Shown here: one piece after another, positions 19,211 through 31,722 of the stretch
Layout of the letters: every line of letters starts with the position of its first letter
Numbering within the stretch: position 1 is the first letter of the stretch
Origin: Circinella umbellata
Taxonomy: Eukaryota; Mucoromycota; Mucoromycetes; Mucorales; Lichtheimiaceae
Length of the DNA stretch: 64,000 nt
Reading direction: 5' to 3'
NCBI GenBank assembly: GCA_025093555.1
Contig: JAIWNF010000013.1
Location: forward strand, 1-64,000
Made by a program: the position numbers and the translations under genes
The notes under the pieces: generated by a model
The model's database searches: none
What the model saw: only the letters and a program-made list of their open reading frames with translations
What the model was told of the DNA's origin: nothing

Positions 19211-21920
19211 TTATGATTTTTGACGCTTGCCGATTTTTTCTTGTTTAGCACCACCTTTTCGCTTAACCGAAGCAACGAGTTGTGCTAATGATCCGTCCTT
19301 TTTAGACTTCTTGTCGCTTCCATCAGACTTGTCCTAGTGTTATTAATTTATAAGTTAATTAGTTAGCTTACAAGTACTTATCACTAAGTAATCGACTAAT
19401 CATTTCATCCATCGGCCTTACCTTTGATGATTTCTTTTTTTCCTTCTTCCATTCTTCATCAGTTTGTATCGTACTCTTCAACTTCTCTTGTCGTGCGGAT
19501 AACAACTTTTGCATACTCTTAGTCTTCTTGAATTGGGAACTGGTAGGATCAATAGCAAATTGATGGTTTTCATGCAAGGCATTGAAACGAGGATCACTAA
19601 CGTTGATCTCAAAGTCATCTTGAGCTCCTGTAAGTTCAGCAAGTTTCTTTTTATTCTTTTTACCCTTTTTACGTTCGACTTTTTCACGTTTGAGAACATC
19701 TCGCATATCGAAACCTTCACCCTTTTCATTATCACCCATGAGTAATTCAAGTTCAGCCTTTTCTCGCTCTTCTTGTTCACGTTCTTCTTTGCTCTTGCTC
19801 CTTTTGCCCTTCTTTTTATCGGATTCTATTGAAAAAGATATTGAAAGATTAATGTGAGTTGTTAATATCATTAGTTGGATATACAAAGTAATCTTTTTTT
19901 TTTTTCGTTTTCGCTAAAAAACTTACTCTTTGCTTTAGGGGCTTCCTCTTTAATTTCGTCCATTGCTTCCTTGAAGAATGGATCGTTTTCAAGTTCTTCA
20001 TCTTCTTCAGAGTCTAGGATTAACACAAGTGTTAATTCACAATAACATTCTTCGCATACTAGAAAAATAAAGAAAATTGACTATTTTACCTTCATCTTCC
20101 TCGTCCTCGGCATCTCGTTCAGCTTGTCGTCGTTCCTTCTTCGCCATCTTCTTTTCACGTTGTTTACGCATATATGTCTCAACAGTTGTTTCTTCCTTTT
20201 CTTCAGTAACATTAAGACGTTTGTTTACAGCTTCATTAGCTGCTTCAGTAAGACCAGGAGTGAATGTCACCTCCATATCACCTTCTTCTCCATGAGTATG
20301 ATTATCAAATGCAGAATCATCAGTATTTTCGAGCAACTTGCGATACTTTTCACGTAAAGCATCCACATCTTCACCATCATCGTCTGATTCATCGTCGTCT
20401 GATGAAGCAAGATAGGCCTCAAAATCCAAATCTTGTAAATCACCTTGTGAAAAATTACGACGTGTTACTTCAAGGCGATGGTGGTCATCCATGTCCCAAG
20501 TTAACTTAACTTTGGTATGTTGCAACGCCTATAGGAAAAGTATAATATAAAAAATTATGGTTATTTTCACGTATTCAAATGATGATAGAATGATAAAATA
20601 GTATGTATATGGCTTACATCAGTAGAGAAGTTCGAAGGCTTATAATCTTCAGGTGCATAAGTGCAAACTTCCTTTGGTTCATCTTGTTCAAAGGTCATTT
20701 CATCGGGTATATAACGTAAATCAAAAAAGTTGGCACTGGCTTCATACTCGTTACCATCGCACGCCTTGTAAAGAGCTTGGGCAGTTTCGACGGAATCACA
20801 TTCGATAACAGCATAATAGTACCTATAATAATAAATCAAGTCAATATTTTATAATACTTGATTAAAATAAATGTACCAAAATTATTTAAGAGTGTAATTA
20901 CTTACTTTAACCGGTCCAATTGATATTTACGAAGTGCTTCTTGATCGAAATCTTCATCATGTTCTTCTTCATCATCGTTTTTCTTTGATACCTTTGATGC
21001 ATCGCCTTCCTTTTGAAACAATTCCTTTGGGGGACCTTCCATTTCTTCACGAACCATTCGTTCTTTACCAAATTCGGAAGGGTAAATTGAAACTTGCTTG
21101 ATGACAGATGTAGTTGGCTTGAATGCATTCAACACTTTCAAGAGATCAATAGCACGAATTCTATCCCAATCCATGTTTACTGCTGCAATTCGATAGGTGG
21201 CATCACCTGTTGGAATCTATTTATATATATGCGTTATTAATTAATTAAATGTCTCTTTACTTGAAATGTCGCTTTTTGAATGATTGATCCAATATTTCTA
21301 TTTACCTCAGCTTCCGGTTCTTCTTGATCACTTTCTTCCTCATCAGTAACTTCTTCATCTGATGAATCAATAATACCTTGACCACGCATAGGATCATATT
21401 TAAGTCCACGGGGCTTAACGATAGGAATCTTTTCATCTTCCATATTTTCTTCATCCTCAGCAAGTTCTCGTTCTAATTCTTCTAATGTCTTTTCTTCTTC
21501 TTCGTTGTCTGACTCATCTTCAATTTCATAAAATCGTTTGAGTTCGTTTTCGGCTGTTTGAGGTGCAACTGGACGACCATAACGATCCACCTTGGCTATA
21601 TCAAATGAAGAATAGATAGAAAATCTCAGTTAGTTATTTTGATTGCTCTTTTTTGAAAATAAAAAAATAATTTTTTTTTTTGCATATATCATAATTGAAC
21701 AATGATATTAATTCTTACGTTGTTCAGCAAATTCACTTGATTTCAACATGGACGAGAATCGATTATCGATCTGGACTTTGGTATCCTTTCTTCTAGGACG
21801 TTTGAAACGAGGATCATTGTGAACATGAGTGAAACGAGGATCGTCTGTGATCTTTTCTAATGGTTGATCAAAGGATTTTTTGCCTTTGCCTTTATTGTTG
21901 TTATTGCTGTTTTTTGGCAT
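19211..21920 (-). CDS. ESF1: Pre-rRNA processing protein Esf1
   Basis: Esf1 is a nucleolar factor of the small-subunit processome, needed for early 18S rRNA cleavages. Eight exons join in frame: 21920-21719, 21595-21306, 21216-20906, 20822-20618, 20528-20090, 20013-19927, 19825-19422 and 19333-19211 (686 aa). Seen: an N-terminus with repeated DPRF motifs (DDPRFTHVHNDPRFKRPRR), then VDRYGRPV, an acidic region, the RRM-like Esf1 core (RIAAVNMDWDRIRAIDLLKVL, then YYAVIECDSVETAQALY, CDGNEYEASANFFDLRYIP), another acidic region, and a C-terminal NUC153 motif (DPRFNALHENHQFAIDPTS then FKKT). The Lys-rich tail (KRKGGAKQEKIGKRQKS) fits nucleolar location. Identification is strong; the number of small introns is high even for this window. 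Confidence 0.95.
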
Positions 21921-23632
21921 TTTTTATTATTATTTGGAAAATGTCAAAGAAATAAAGGTACTTATTTGGGAGTTGAAGAATTTTTTTTTTTTTTTTTTTT
22001 TTTGCAGCGGGGAATTATTATTTTGTTGTTGCACCAAGTTTAGGTGTTCTCTTGCATTTTGATTTGACAACAAAATTTGAGACAAAATTTTATATAACAT
22101 ATAAAAAGTTTAAAAGAACCAAAATCATTACTGTTATCCTCTTATAAATAAATTACTGGGTCTAATATTTTAATTATAAAATATTCTAGATATATCAACG
22201 TATAATAAACACATGTCTGGTAGCTTTGTAATGACTATCACTCTGATGGCTGGTAATAAAAAGTAAGCATTCTGCAAAATTTGGAACTTGGAAGTAATGT
22301 CTTTCTAGCTTAGCATTGGAAGTTAAAACTACAGGTGATCCGTCTCAACGTTAATTATTTCAATCATATGGCTTACAATTATTCACACTGTTTTCCTACT
22401 TGGTATCACAGATAAATGATTGGAAAAGCAACAGTGTCGATGCAATCGCAGGAAGCGAAGAAGACGGTAAAATATATAAGTTATAAGGAAGATTATTGAC
22501 AAAGAACTTAAGAAGTTATGGATAACTGGCTGGCAAAAACCTCTCAACAACGCATGGGATATAATTACCATACTCATGGCTTAACTATTATCGACATCAT
22601 TTCTAATATACAGCTAAACCAAGATAAAGTTAATTTGATAAGAAATTTTGAATTACTTTTATGAAGAGCATATAGTAAATCCTTAGTTATAACATTTACT
22701 ATGTATGACTACCATACTGTAACGGTATTGCTATTTTTCACTGTGATATATCTTTACTGCGAAACCAGTGAAAAAAAAAAAAAAAAAAAAAAAAAAAGGA
22801 AAAAAGGAGTTAGGAAAATTAAGATGATTATGTCCATGTCACCCTATTTACAAAACGTGGTTAGATAGTTAGTAACTATAGGAGTAGTATTATAATACCC
22901 CGATAATTATTAAATGAAATTTAGAAGCAAAGAATTCACTGTTCCTTCCAATTTTTCTTCTTCCATCACCTTCCTCCATATTTAGACCATCTGAAACATA
23001 AATTATCTGATTTGGATCGAAGAATTTGTCGTCATACATTGTATTATCAAGAAAACGTAATGTATGTTGGTGATGATAGCTACTGTAACAGGTAAAAAAG
23101 AACCATGTGTATTCCAACAAGCGGACCGTGCGTAAAATAGGCACTCATTCCAATTAATTTTTTTCCCATGGCAACGAATTATCTTATGTCATTTGAGTAT
23201 CTCCCATAATAGAAACTTTACGTTAACCTTTTTTTACAGTCATGATAACTTTTGAAAAAATAAGTTTTGACTACATCTTTATCTTCTTTTATAATTTATT
23301 ACATTAACATGAATTTCTCTTTTTCTTCTTCGTGATTATTCTATGTTCTACGCAGCTTTCAAAATCCGGTTTTACAATCCTTCCAAGTTACCCACCGGCG
23401 CACATCTCCGTAGCAAAGTCAGTCAGTTCGGGTATGGCGGGATCATATTCGCACGACATAGAATCTTGGATCTAATAGATTATTGGTCAAAATGTTTAAT
23501 GCGGAGAACATGTTTTTACGTAAAAATATCAAAGAATATTTTGAAATCACGATATAAAAGAGTGCTTCTTTCGTCACCCGAAAAATAACCCTAGGTGCCC
23601 TTCTTTATCATTATCTATGGTATCTTATCATT
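21921..23632. other. Divergent intergenic region, Esf1 and ATPase
   Basis: About 1.7 kb with a T run near 21981-22003 and a 27-base A run near 22771-22797. A few short open frames occur but none has protein-like features. It must hold the promoters of both flanking genes. Confidence 0.6.
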
Positions 23633-26600
23633 ATGACAGACAAAAATAGTACAATACTTGATAATCATTGGCACACAGAATCTATTGATTCAGTAGCCAG
23701 TAAATTAAATACTTCTCTTGATACTGGATTAACCACTGAAGAAGCAACTGCCCGCCATACTCAGTATGGCTTTAACGAACTCTCAGCTGACAATGGACCT
23801 ACTTGGATCAAAATTTTACTTCGTCAATTAGTAGATGTCATGTAAGTTCAATTCCCCTTTTTTCATCATATTTTTTGTTATTCTAAAGCATCTAAACTTA
23901 TTTGTGAAACTTATCCATCTTTCAGGAATTGGTTATTCATGGGTCTTGGTGTTGTTTCTTATGTTTTTCATGATTGGGCAACTGGATCTATGCTTATGTT
24001 TATTGCAATTTTGAATCTTTATTTGTCATTCTCCCAAGAATATGCTGCTGAACAAACACTTGCTGCTCTTCGTAATTTATCCTCGCCTATGGCTCAGGTC
24101 CTCCGCGAGGGCCGTGAACAAACAATTGAAAGCCGCGAAATTGTTCCTGGTGATATTTTATTAATCAAAGAAGGCGATTCTATTGCTGCCGACGGTCGAT
24201 TAATCGCAATTTCCAACCTTGAAGTTGATGAAGCTCTTCTTACGGGTGAATCCGTACCTGTACAAAAACAATTGATTGTTTTGGACAAACCTGGTAAGTA
24301 AACAATGAATTAACATAAAAAGAAACAAAAAGAACCTTGTGTCACTTTCTTCCTTTTGTTTCTTACTCCCGCAACTTTATTTATTCTAGATGAACCATTG
24401 GGCGATCGGGTCAATATGGCTTATAGTTCTACCGTTGTTTCTAAAGGTCGTGGTAAAGCTATTGTTACTGCTACTGGTATGCTTACTGAAATTGGCAAGG
24501 TGGCAAAAAAATTAAATGATGCTGGCGATAATGATCGTACACGTTTGCAAAAGACACTAAACAAAATGTATGTCGCTTTGTTGATTGCTGCTGTTATTTG
24601 TGTTATTATTGTACTCGCTGCTGTCAAGTTTGATGCAGATTATGATCAAGGCATGTATGCCATGACTGCTGCACTTTCCGTATTACCAGCTGGTTTAACG
24701 ACAGGTAAATGTCTATATACAGAAATGGGAAGGATCATAGATGGGTAGAAAATTATGTACATATATAAGCTGAAAAACGTTACTAAATTTTCTAAATATG
24801 AATTTATTATTATAGTAATGACAGTAACACTTGTTCTTGGTGGTAAACAAATGGCACATCAAAAGGCTATTGTTCGAAAACTTAAGTGCCTCGAAACCTT
24901 GGGTTCCGTTACAAATATCTTTTCTGACAAGACTGGTACTTTAACTATGGCCAAAATGGTTGTAATCCGTTTCTGGACTCTTAATGAAGGTTACTTTTAT
25001 GTTGAACCCAAAGGTATTGCACCTGAAGGAAATGTGTATCGAACCAAAGGTCTTTCGGATGAAGGTGGCGATACTATGAAGGGTGAATTAGTTGACAAAT
25101 CAACGATCTCAGGAGTACTCGAACAACTCGTTCAATGTTCTGCTCTTTGTAATATGTCCAGCATTTTCCGTCGTGAAGAAAATCCTTCTGATGGCGGTAA
25201 CGTTAATAATGATGAAAAGTCTATTCCAGCAAGTATGCATAGTAGTGATATCACAGAACCAACGGAGTCTGATGATTGGATCCCAAGTGGTGCTCCCACC
25301 GAAGTCGCTCTTCAAGTGTTCGCTCACAAGTTTGGTATGGGTAAACCTCAATTAAATGCATTGGGCTGGGAGATGTTGGCTGAATATCAGTTCGATTCAA
25401 CCATCAAACGTATGTCTACTCTATGTCGTGATACTACTACTGGTGACGCCTATTTATTTACTAAAGGCGCTGCAGAACGCATTGTTTCTCTCTGTAATAA
25501 TATTGGAAGCAACAAGCAACTTGTTTTGGAAACTGTTGAAAAACTTGCCTCGAAGGGTCTTCGTGTAATGGCCCTCGCTAGCCGCAAAATAGACCCTGCT
25601 TCTATGATGGACTTACCTCCCCTGGATCAAATGCACAGACGCTTTCCTCGTGAAGACATGGAAACTGATTTGGAATTCTTGGGCTTAACCGGTATATATG
25701 ATCCTCCACGTGCTGAATCCCGTCAAGCTGTAAATGAAGCCCACCAAGCTGGTATCTCCGTTCATATGCTTACCGGAGATCATGAGATCACTGCTCGCGC
25801 TATTGCCAAAGAAATCAATATCTTGGACTCAAATTTATTATCCGAAAAAGAAATTGACGGCCTGGTTATGTCTGGCCCTCGATTTGATGCACTTACTGAT
25901 GAACAAGTGGATCAACTCGAACGCCTCCCGCTTGTTGTTGCTCGTTGTTCTCCTGAAACCAAGGTTAAGATGATTCAAGCATCACAACGACGTCGTTTAA
26001 TTTCTGCCATGACAGGTGATGGTGTCAATGACTCCCCTTCGCTCCGTATTGCTGATGTTGGTATTGCCATGGGTAAAAATGGTAGTGATGTTGCCAAGCA
26101 AGCCTCTGACATTATCCTCACGGATGATAATTTTGCTACTATTATTCGCGCTATTGCTGAAGGTCGTCGTATTTATCAAAATATGCAACGCTTTTTGTTG
26201 TACTACTGGATTGCACTTGCCGCCTTGGCTGTCGTAGTTTTGGTTTGCTTGGCTATTCAAGATCCCGCTGGTAAAAGTGCTGCACCTTTATCGACTTTGC
26301 AGATGATTTTGATCTACATTGCTATTACGCCACCCGCAGCTGATTTAAGTACACAGGCTGCATCGCCTACAGTAATGAAAGAACCCCCTCGACCACCTAC
26401 TGAAAGTATTTTCAATAATGAAATTCTTTTAGATTTGTTTGTCTATTCAATTGTCAATGCTGCTTTCTGTTGTATTGCATTCTTTGTGCCTTTATATGTA
26501 CTCAGCGATGGTGTTGGCGTTGGCGGCGCGGGCTGTGACACAAACTATCAAGCTGGTCTTTGTGATTCATTCTATCGTGCACGTGCAAGTATGCTTACCT

Positions 26601-26917
26601 TCTTTGTGTTCAGCTCAATTATTTTCATGATCCACGTTCGAAGCTACCGTCGTCCTGAATGGGATGTGGATGGTCTTAAAAAGACATTCAGATCCAAAAC
26701 TATTATCGGTACATTTTTATTCGATTTGATCACATTAGTGTTGTTCATGTATATTCCTGAAGTAGCCATCGATGGCTTCAGTATGTTGGGTATAACATGG
26801 GAATGGGGTCTTGCTATCGGTTTGAATATTGCCTTTATTCTCTTTGGTGAAATCTACAAGTATATCAAGCGACGCACTATGAAGCCATTGACAACAACTG
26901 TTATTACCAGTGCATAA
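23633..26917 (+). CDS. P-type cation ATPase, type IID-like (ENA/ACU class)
   Basis: A plasma-membrane-type P-type ATPase of 997 residues. Four exons (23633-23841, 23926-24293, 24390-24704, 24816-26917) join in frame. Order of motifs: cation-ATPase N-terminal domain (GLTTEEATARHTQYGFNEL), actuator motif LTGESVP, M4, phosphorylation motif SDKTGTLT (Asp about 335), nucleotide-site KGAAER, MLTGDH, and [32 protein letters not shown], which is very close to fungal sodium/potassium ENA pumps. The membrane segments differ from ENA: M4 reads LPAGLTTVMTVTL and M6 reads AITPPAADLS, without the usual acidic residue. The ion could be Na+ or K+ and the direction (ENA-type efflux or ACU-type uptake) cannot be fixed. 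The protein is also shorter than typical ENA pumps. Confidence 0.9.
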
Positions 26918-29900
26918 ACAGAAAAAAAGTTCTATTCATACTATAATTTTACATCACCTTTTCCCGTTCATATACTTATATATACTGCATGCAAACTTCA
27001 TTTCTTTCTATAGTATTCCCCGTTTCTTCACTCGTTCATATTAGACTTTCTCATTTGTAAAATTCCCATTATAACTATTTATTTAATACATATACATAAA
27101 ACATTATTTTCCCGGTGAAATTTACTTTCGTTTTCTAAATTATAAAAAAGCTAGTGATGTTGATAATAGCTTTTTGGCTACCTTACAGGGATAAATAAAA
27201 TCCATTTCTGAAAGCTTAGCAAAAGTGGACAACATGTAAAAATGGGTTAGCAAGAAGTATTATCTGGTATGACTAGCATTTTGATAATTGCTTAGTAACT
27301 TTTTTCAGTCACCTCCAAAATCGCTCTTTTATGAAGTTATTAGACTACTTTTTATTTGTACACACATAATTTGATTGCACTACATTTACTGAGCAAAGTA
27401 GTAGCCAGATAAATAATCGAGCAATGTTTTCTTTGTTAATAAGGTAATTTTCGAAACAAAGAGGTTAATTTTTTTTCTCTCACCATCATAATCGTTTTCG
27501 ATTCAACAATATTAAATTCATTTTTTTTTTGTAAATAGGTCCCGCATCTAAACACTTATAATTGTTATCAAGTTAATCAATGAGTCGTTTTTTGTTCATG
27601 TCTGATGTTTGTTTTATCAATACCATTTAAAATGTACTGATTAGTAATATACAAATGTACTATATACATTATGAATCAACTATCTATCTTCTATTCTCTA
27701 AAAGAGAATAGCACGCCATATATAAGAACCAAGGGGAAATAAAATAGAAGATATATCGCACTGATATAAATATTATAATAGCTACTAATAATCGAAAAGT
27801 CTGATGTTCCAATACCAGCAACATCCCGTGAATACTTAATATTATATTGTTCATCTTTACTACGTAAATATCAAATATGATAAGTTTAATGTGTAATACT
27901 TACCATTTCTAAAACATGTTTAGGTATAAAGAAGTTAGTGTAAACAATTGGTTCTCATAATATAAGTTTTGAAAAAAACATTAAATGTTTGATCACAAAA
28001 TATTCCCCTCAACAACCTATAACGCTCGCAGTGTTGTTTTCTTCAATGACTGTGTCAACTCTCGTGAATGATGTCTTCTCATAATATTTATTTGATTGAT
28101 CACTATTTTATATGTATCTTTACTTTGAACAGTTTCCAATGAGTCTTTTAAAAAGAATCAATGATCAACTTTTAATAACATTTAATAAACAGTTGGTAAC
28201 AGAGATATGTAATCCTAAGTTTTTCTCATATATGTGATTGTATCTCGACAATTGCTTAACACAGCTTTGGTTTTTTTCTTTGAAAAAGAAAGCTACCTCA
28301 ATAAAGCGGTTGGTGGGCAGCGGTGTGATTGCTTTATAACAAATAATAGCTACTCTGGAACTATCTCTAGAGAAGGAGCATAAAAATAATAATAAATAAG
28401 GTGCAATGAGGGGGGGGGGTGTTGATTAATAGCAACCGTCGAAATACCTAAGATTATTCATGAGTAAATGGCAGAAATAATATTATACCGTACTTTAAAA
28501 TTTTATATAATTATTATCTTTGATTGTCTGATCAAAAGTTGCTTTTCTATCTTTCAGTTCATTAGAGATAGGGGAAAAACTACATAAGCTGATGAACGTG
28601 GGATAGTGCTGTGAAAGAAACATACTTATACTATATTGAGCAGTAGCTTTTGTGAAGGCGAAAGTTTCCCCAATAAAAGTATCTTTTAGATAAAGACCCG
28701 CGGATGTTACGTTATAATGAATACCTTCTAATGGAAAGCGTGATGTTTATGGAAGTATTCTTCACGTAATGTTTTTCTATCGTTGCCTATTCGTTTTTTT
28801 TAAAAAAAATAGTAGGCGGCGGAGTCCTATCTCCTCATTATTTCGAAACAGTAAAGCAATAATAAGACTAGTAAGAAAACGTATAATAAGATATGATGGA
28901 ACATGAACTTTATACTTGCATAACGAACTTGACAAATAATAATAATAATAATAACAGTAATAACCAATCTAAAAGTAATGATGTTTTTACGTTATCTTCT
29001 TCTCCTCCTTCTTTATATTTATGTTTCCCGTAGTAAAGAAAGCAAGATCTCTCTTTTTTTTTGTAACATGAGCTGTGTCGAAATCTATACTGTATATTGA
29101 ACATACGATATACTAGTGTATTATACTTTATTTTTTCCATTGGAAGTAGCTTTCTAATGTGCTTAAACCATTTAACGCAAGATTAGATATACTGAATTAC
29201 ATTTTACAATGTATCAGTTTACACCATTTGTATAAACCATGATAGTTTGATCAAGTACATAATTTGTAGAGTCTTTACTATATCGATCTTAAACAAATAT
29301 TTTTATTGTTACCATGCATGTACACTGACGTCTTCTTTAGAAAGAGTCTAATGACGCTGTTACGAATTTATTATAAACCTTTTTAATAGCGTTACAGTGA
29401 TATTTCAACAAGTAGTAATATATTTTCTTTAGTACATACTGATAAGCTGTCTCGGCGAAAAAGAGAGAGTATAAAAACATAACAATAATCGATTGAGATA
29501 AATAGCGGTCTTTGTTGTAGTGCTATGAAAAGTAAGTCTGCTGAATCCAACCTATCAATGTGATTGTAATCTTCCTATGAAACAAATATGCTACAATTAC
29601 TTTTGACAGTTAGGATTAAATATTGGCGACTACCATTGTTAATTATGATGTGGGATTAATCTTAATGGGGTAGCAAGTAAGACTAGAGTTGCTGTTTAGT
29701 GTTATAAAAATTTCAATACGTCGTAATAAAAAAAAAAGGTGGTGTTTGGTTCCATCTTCTTTTTCATGCTAGGAACTTTTTGTTTGCAAATAGTATATGT
29801 CAAGATTACAACATAGGGAAGTATGATTCTCTACGCGTCAATAGTTAAACGCCCGCTGTAATGATCTCAAGATGTAGTCCCATCCCTTTTTAGCAATGAA

Positions 29901-31722
29901 TAGCAATAATAGAAACGAGACTCTGTAAATATGATACACACATTTTTTTTGCAGGACTAGCTTATATTATTATCTAAGAGCTGATTAAGTATATGATAAT
30001 TGCTTTTATATGTATGAGCTGCACTTTTACAATACAAAGTCATGTAAAAATAGTGAGTATAGTTACATGCTTCTCCGAAAAAAAACAAAAATAAAAAGGT
30101 TTTGATGCTTTGTAACTTAAAGCAGCAAGTAACTGCGATAGGTTGAAGATCATGCAAATAAAAAGATCTCGCACTGTTCGAAAAATACTATATACGACTT
30201 TAAAGTCTAGTTTGTCTTGTCCAACGAGTAGAGCAGCGCATGTGTCCAGTTATAAAAAGTTCGAGCAATATTATAATCGTTGTTACCCAGTAGAACTTTA
30301 TCAAAAAAGATTGGTATAAAAGAAAAAGCAAAATCTTACAAAAAAAAACCTCATCAAAGCGAGATTTTGAAGGTTGTATGCTACATCATAAAGTACTACA
30401 CTCTATATTACGTTGCTTAAACTGCTAACTGAATTAAAATTTCAATGAGATAATATTCATCTCATTTCTTTACAAATGCCAAATTCCAGAAAAAGGTTAT
30501 TTATTTTGCCATGCTAAGTGTTTCGTGGAGAGAATTATTGACCCCATACGGACCAAAAAGGTATTTCTGACCGAAGGATGGACACGACTGTTGCTTAGCT
30601 ATAATTACAACTTTTGTTGGGATATTTTACTAAAGTTGTTTAGATTTTTCCCCCAAACCTGTCCTTTTATGTGTTAAATCCTAGCACCTTATCTAATGTT
30701 ACAGCGGTATTTAATTTATATGCTTCAACATCTGCCTCTTTAATGTGGGGGAATCGTTTATAGTAATGTCATTCTACTAGCATTATTTTCAGGGTGGACA
30801 ATAGCGTCACAGAGATCATATATTGAAGCTCCATTTTATCTCCAGGTTTTTCTACATATACACAGCATTTAAAAATGAGTTATAAAAGTAAAGCTGCTGT
30901 TAGATAACAGTAATCGTGCATATTGAAACAGATTGAATAAAAAAAAAAAAAGAAACTCCATTATACTTTTACGCGCTAGTCTCATTACTTTTTCGGCTGC
31001 GAATCATTAGAAAAAAACCGAGAAGTAAAATTAACTTTGTATGAAAATAAACCCGCTTGAAGAAAATGAAATCCCAAAGATCAAAAATATAACCAAAATT
31101 ACGGATAAAGAGAATATCAACTTGATGGTTTTACTTGAAAGTAAGAGTGTGGGCAACGAGGGACCCCTTTTTCCCACCCCATAATTTTTTTTTCTTTTAT
31201 GCGCGGCTCATACCGACATGAGTTTTAGTGTAACACAGCGTTCTCTTTTTGTAAATGAACTTGCACTTGATTGAATAGAATCTTAGAGTCGCTATAAGAA
31301 ATAGACTAAAAAGGTGGATAAATTATTTTATATTTAAGCCCGTCAATGTACTGTTAACCTCTTTATCATTGACACCTAAGTTCCGCTTATCGGTATAGTG
31401 GTATGATAAGATAAAAAGTACAAATAAACGTTTTGTATCAGTGATTGAGCAAAACGCTAATTGATTTCTTATAAAAGCACTCTCCAAATTAGAAGTAGAC
31501 CGAGAATAGGGATTTAGGTTCTGAGCAGACGAATCTTATGTCCAAATTTGGAGTCGTACAGCTATACCTAAAGTAGCAGGTGCCTATGTCAGTCCAAGTA
31601 TAAAATGAAAGTCATTTCACAAGTTTATTTTTTTGTTGTTTGATAGTCATCTTGATTTAATATTATTCGGATTCTCTTTTCTTTCTTCATCTTACCAAGA
31701 AATACTATTTCTTTATATACCA
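26918..31722. other. 4.8-kb gene-free region
   Basis: No open frame with coding character, no splice-joined exon set and no tRNA with paired A and B boxes was found on either strand. The sequence is AT-rich but not simple repeat; it includes a G run (28410-28418) and a short (AAT)n at 28937-28955. It lies between two plus-strand transporter genes. Confidence 0.55.

Noticed and set aside
30215..30275. tRNA-like string GAGTAGAGCAGCGCATG ... GTTCGAGC
   Set aside because: No acceptor stem, and the T-arm does not pair; probably chance similarity.
31383..31412. D-arm-like GGTATAGTGGTATGATAAG
   Set aside because: No B box follows within 60 nt, so not a tRNA gene.
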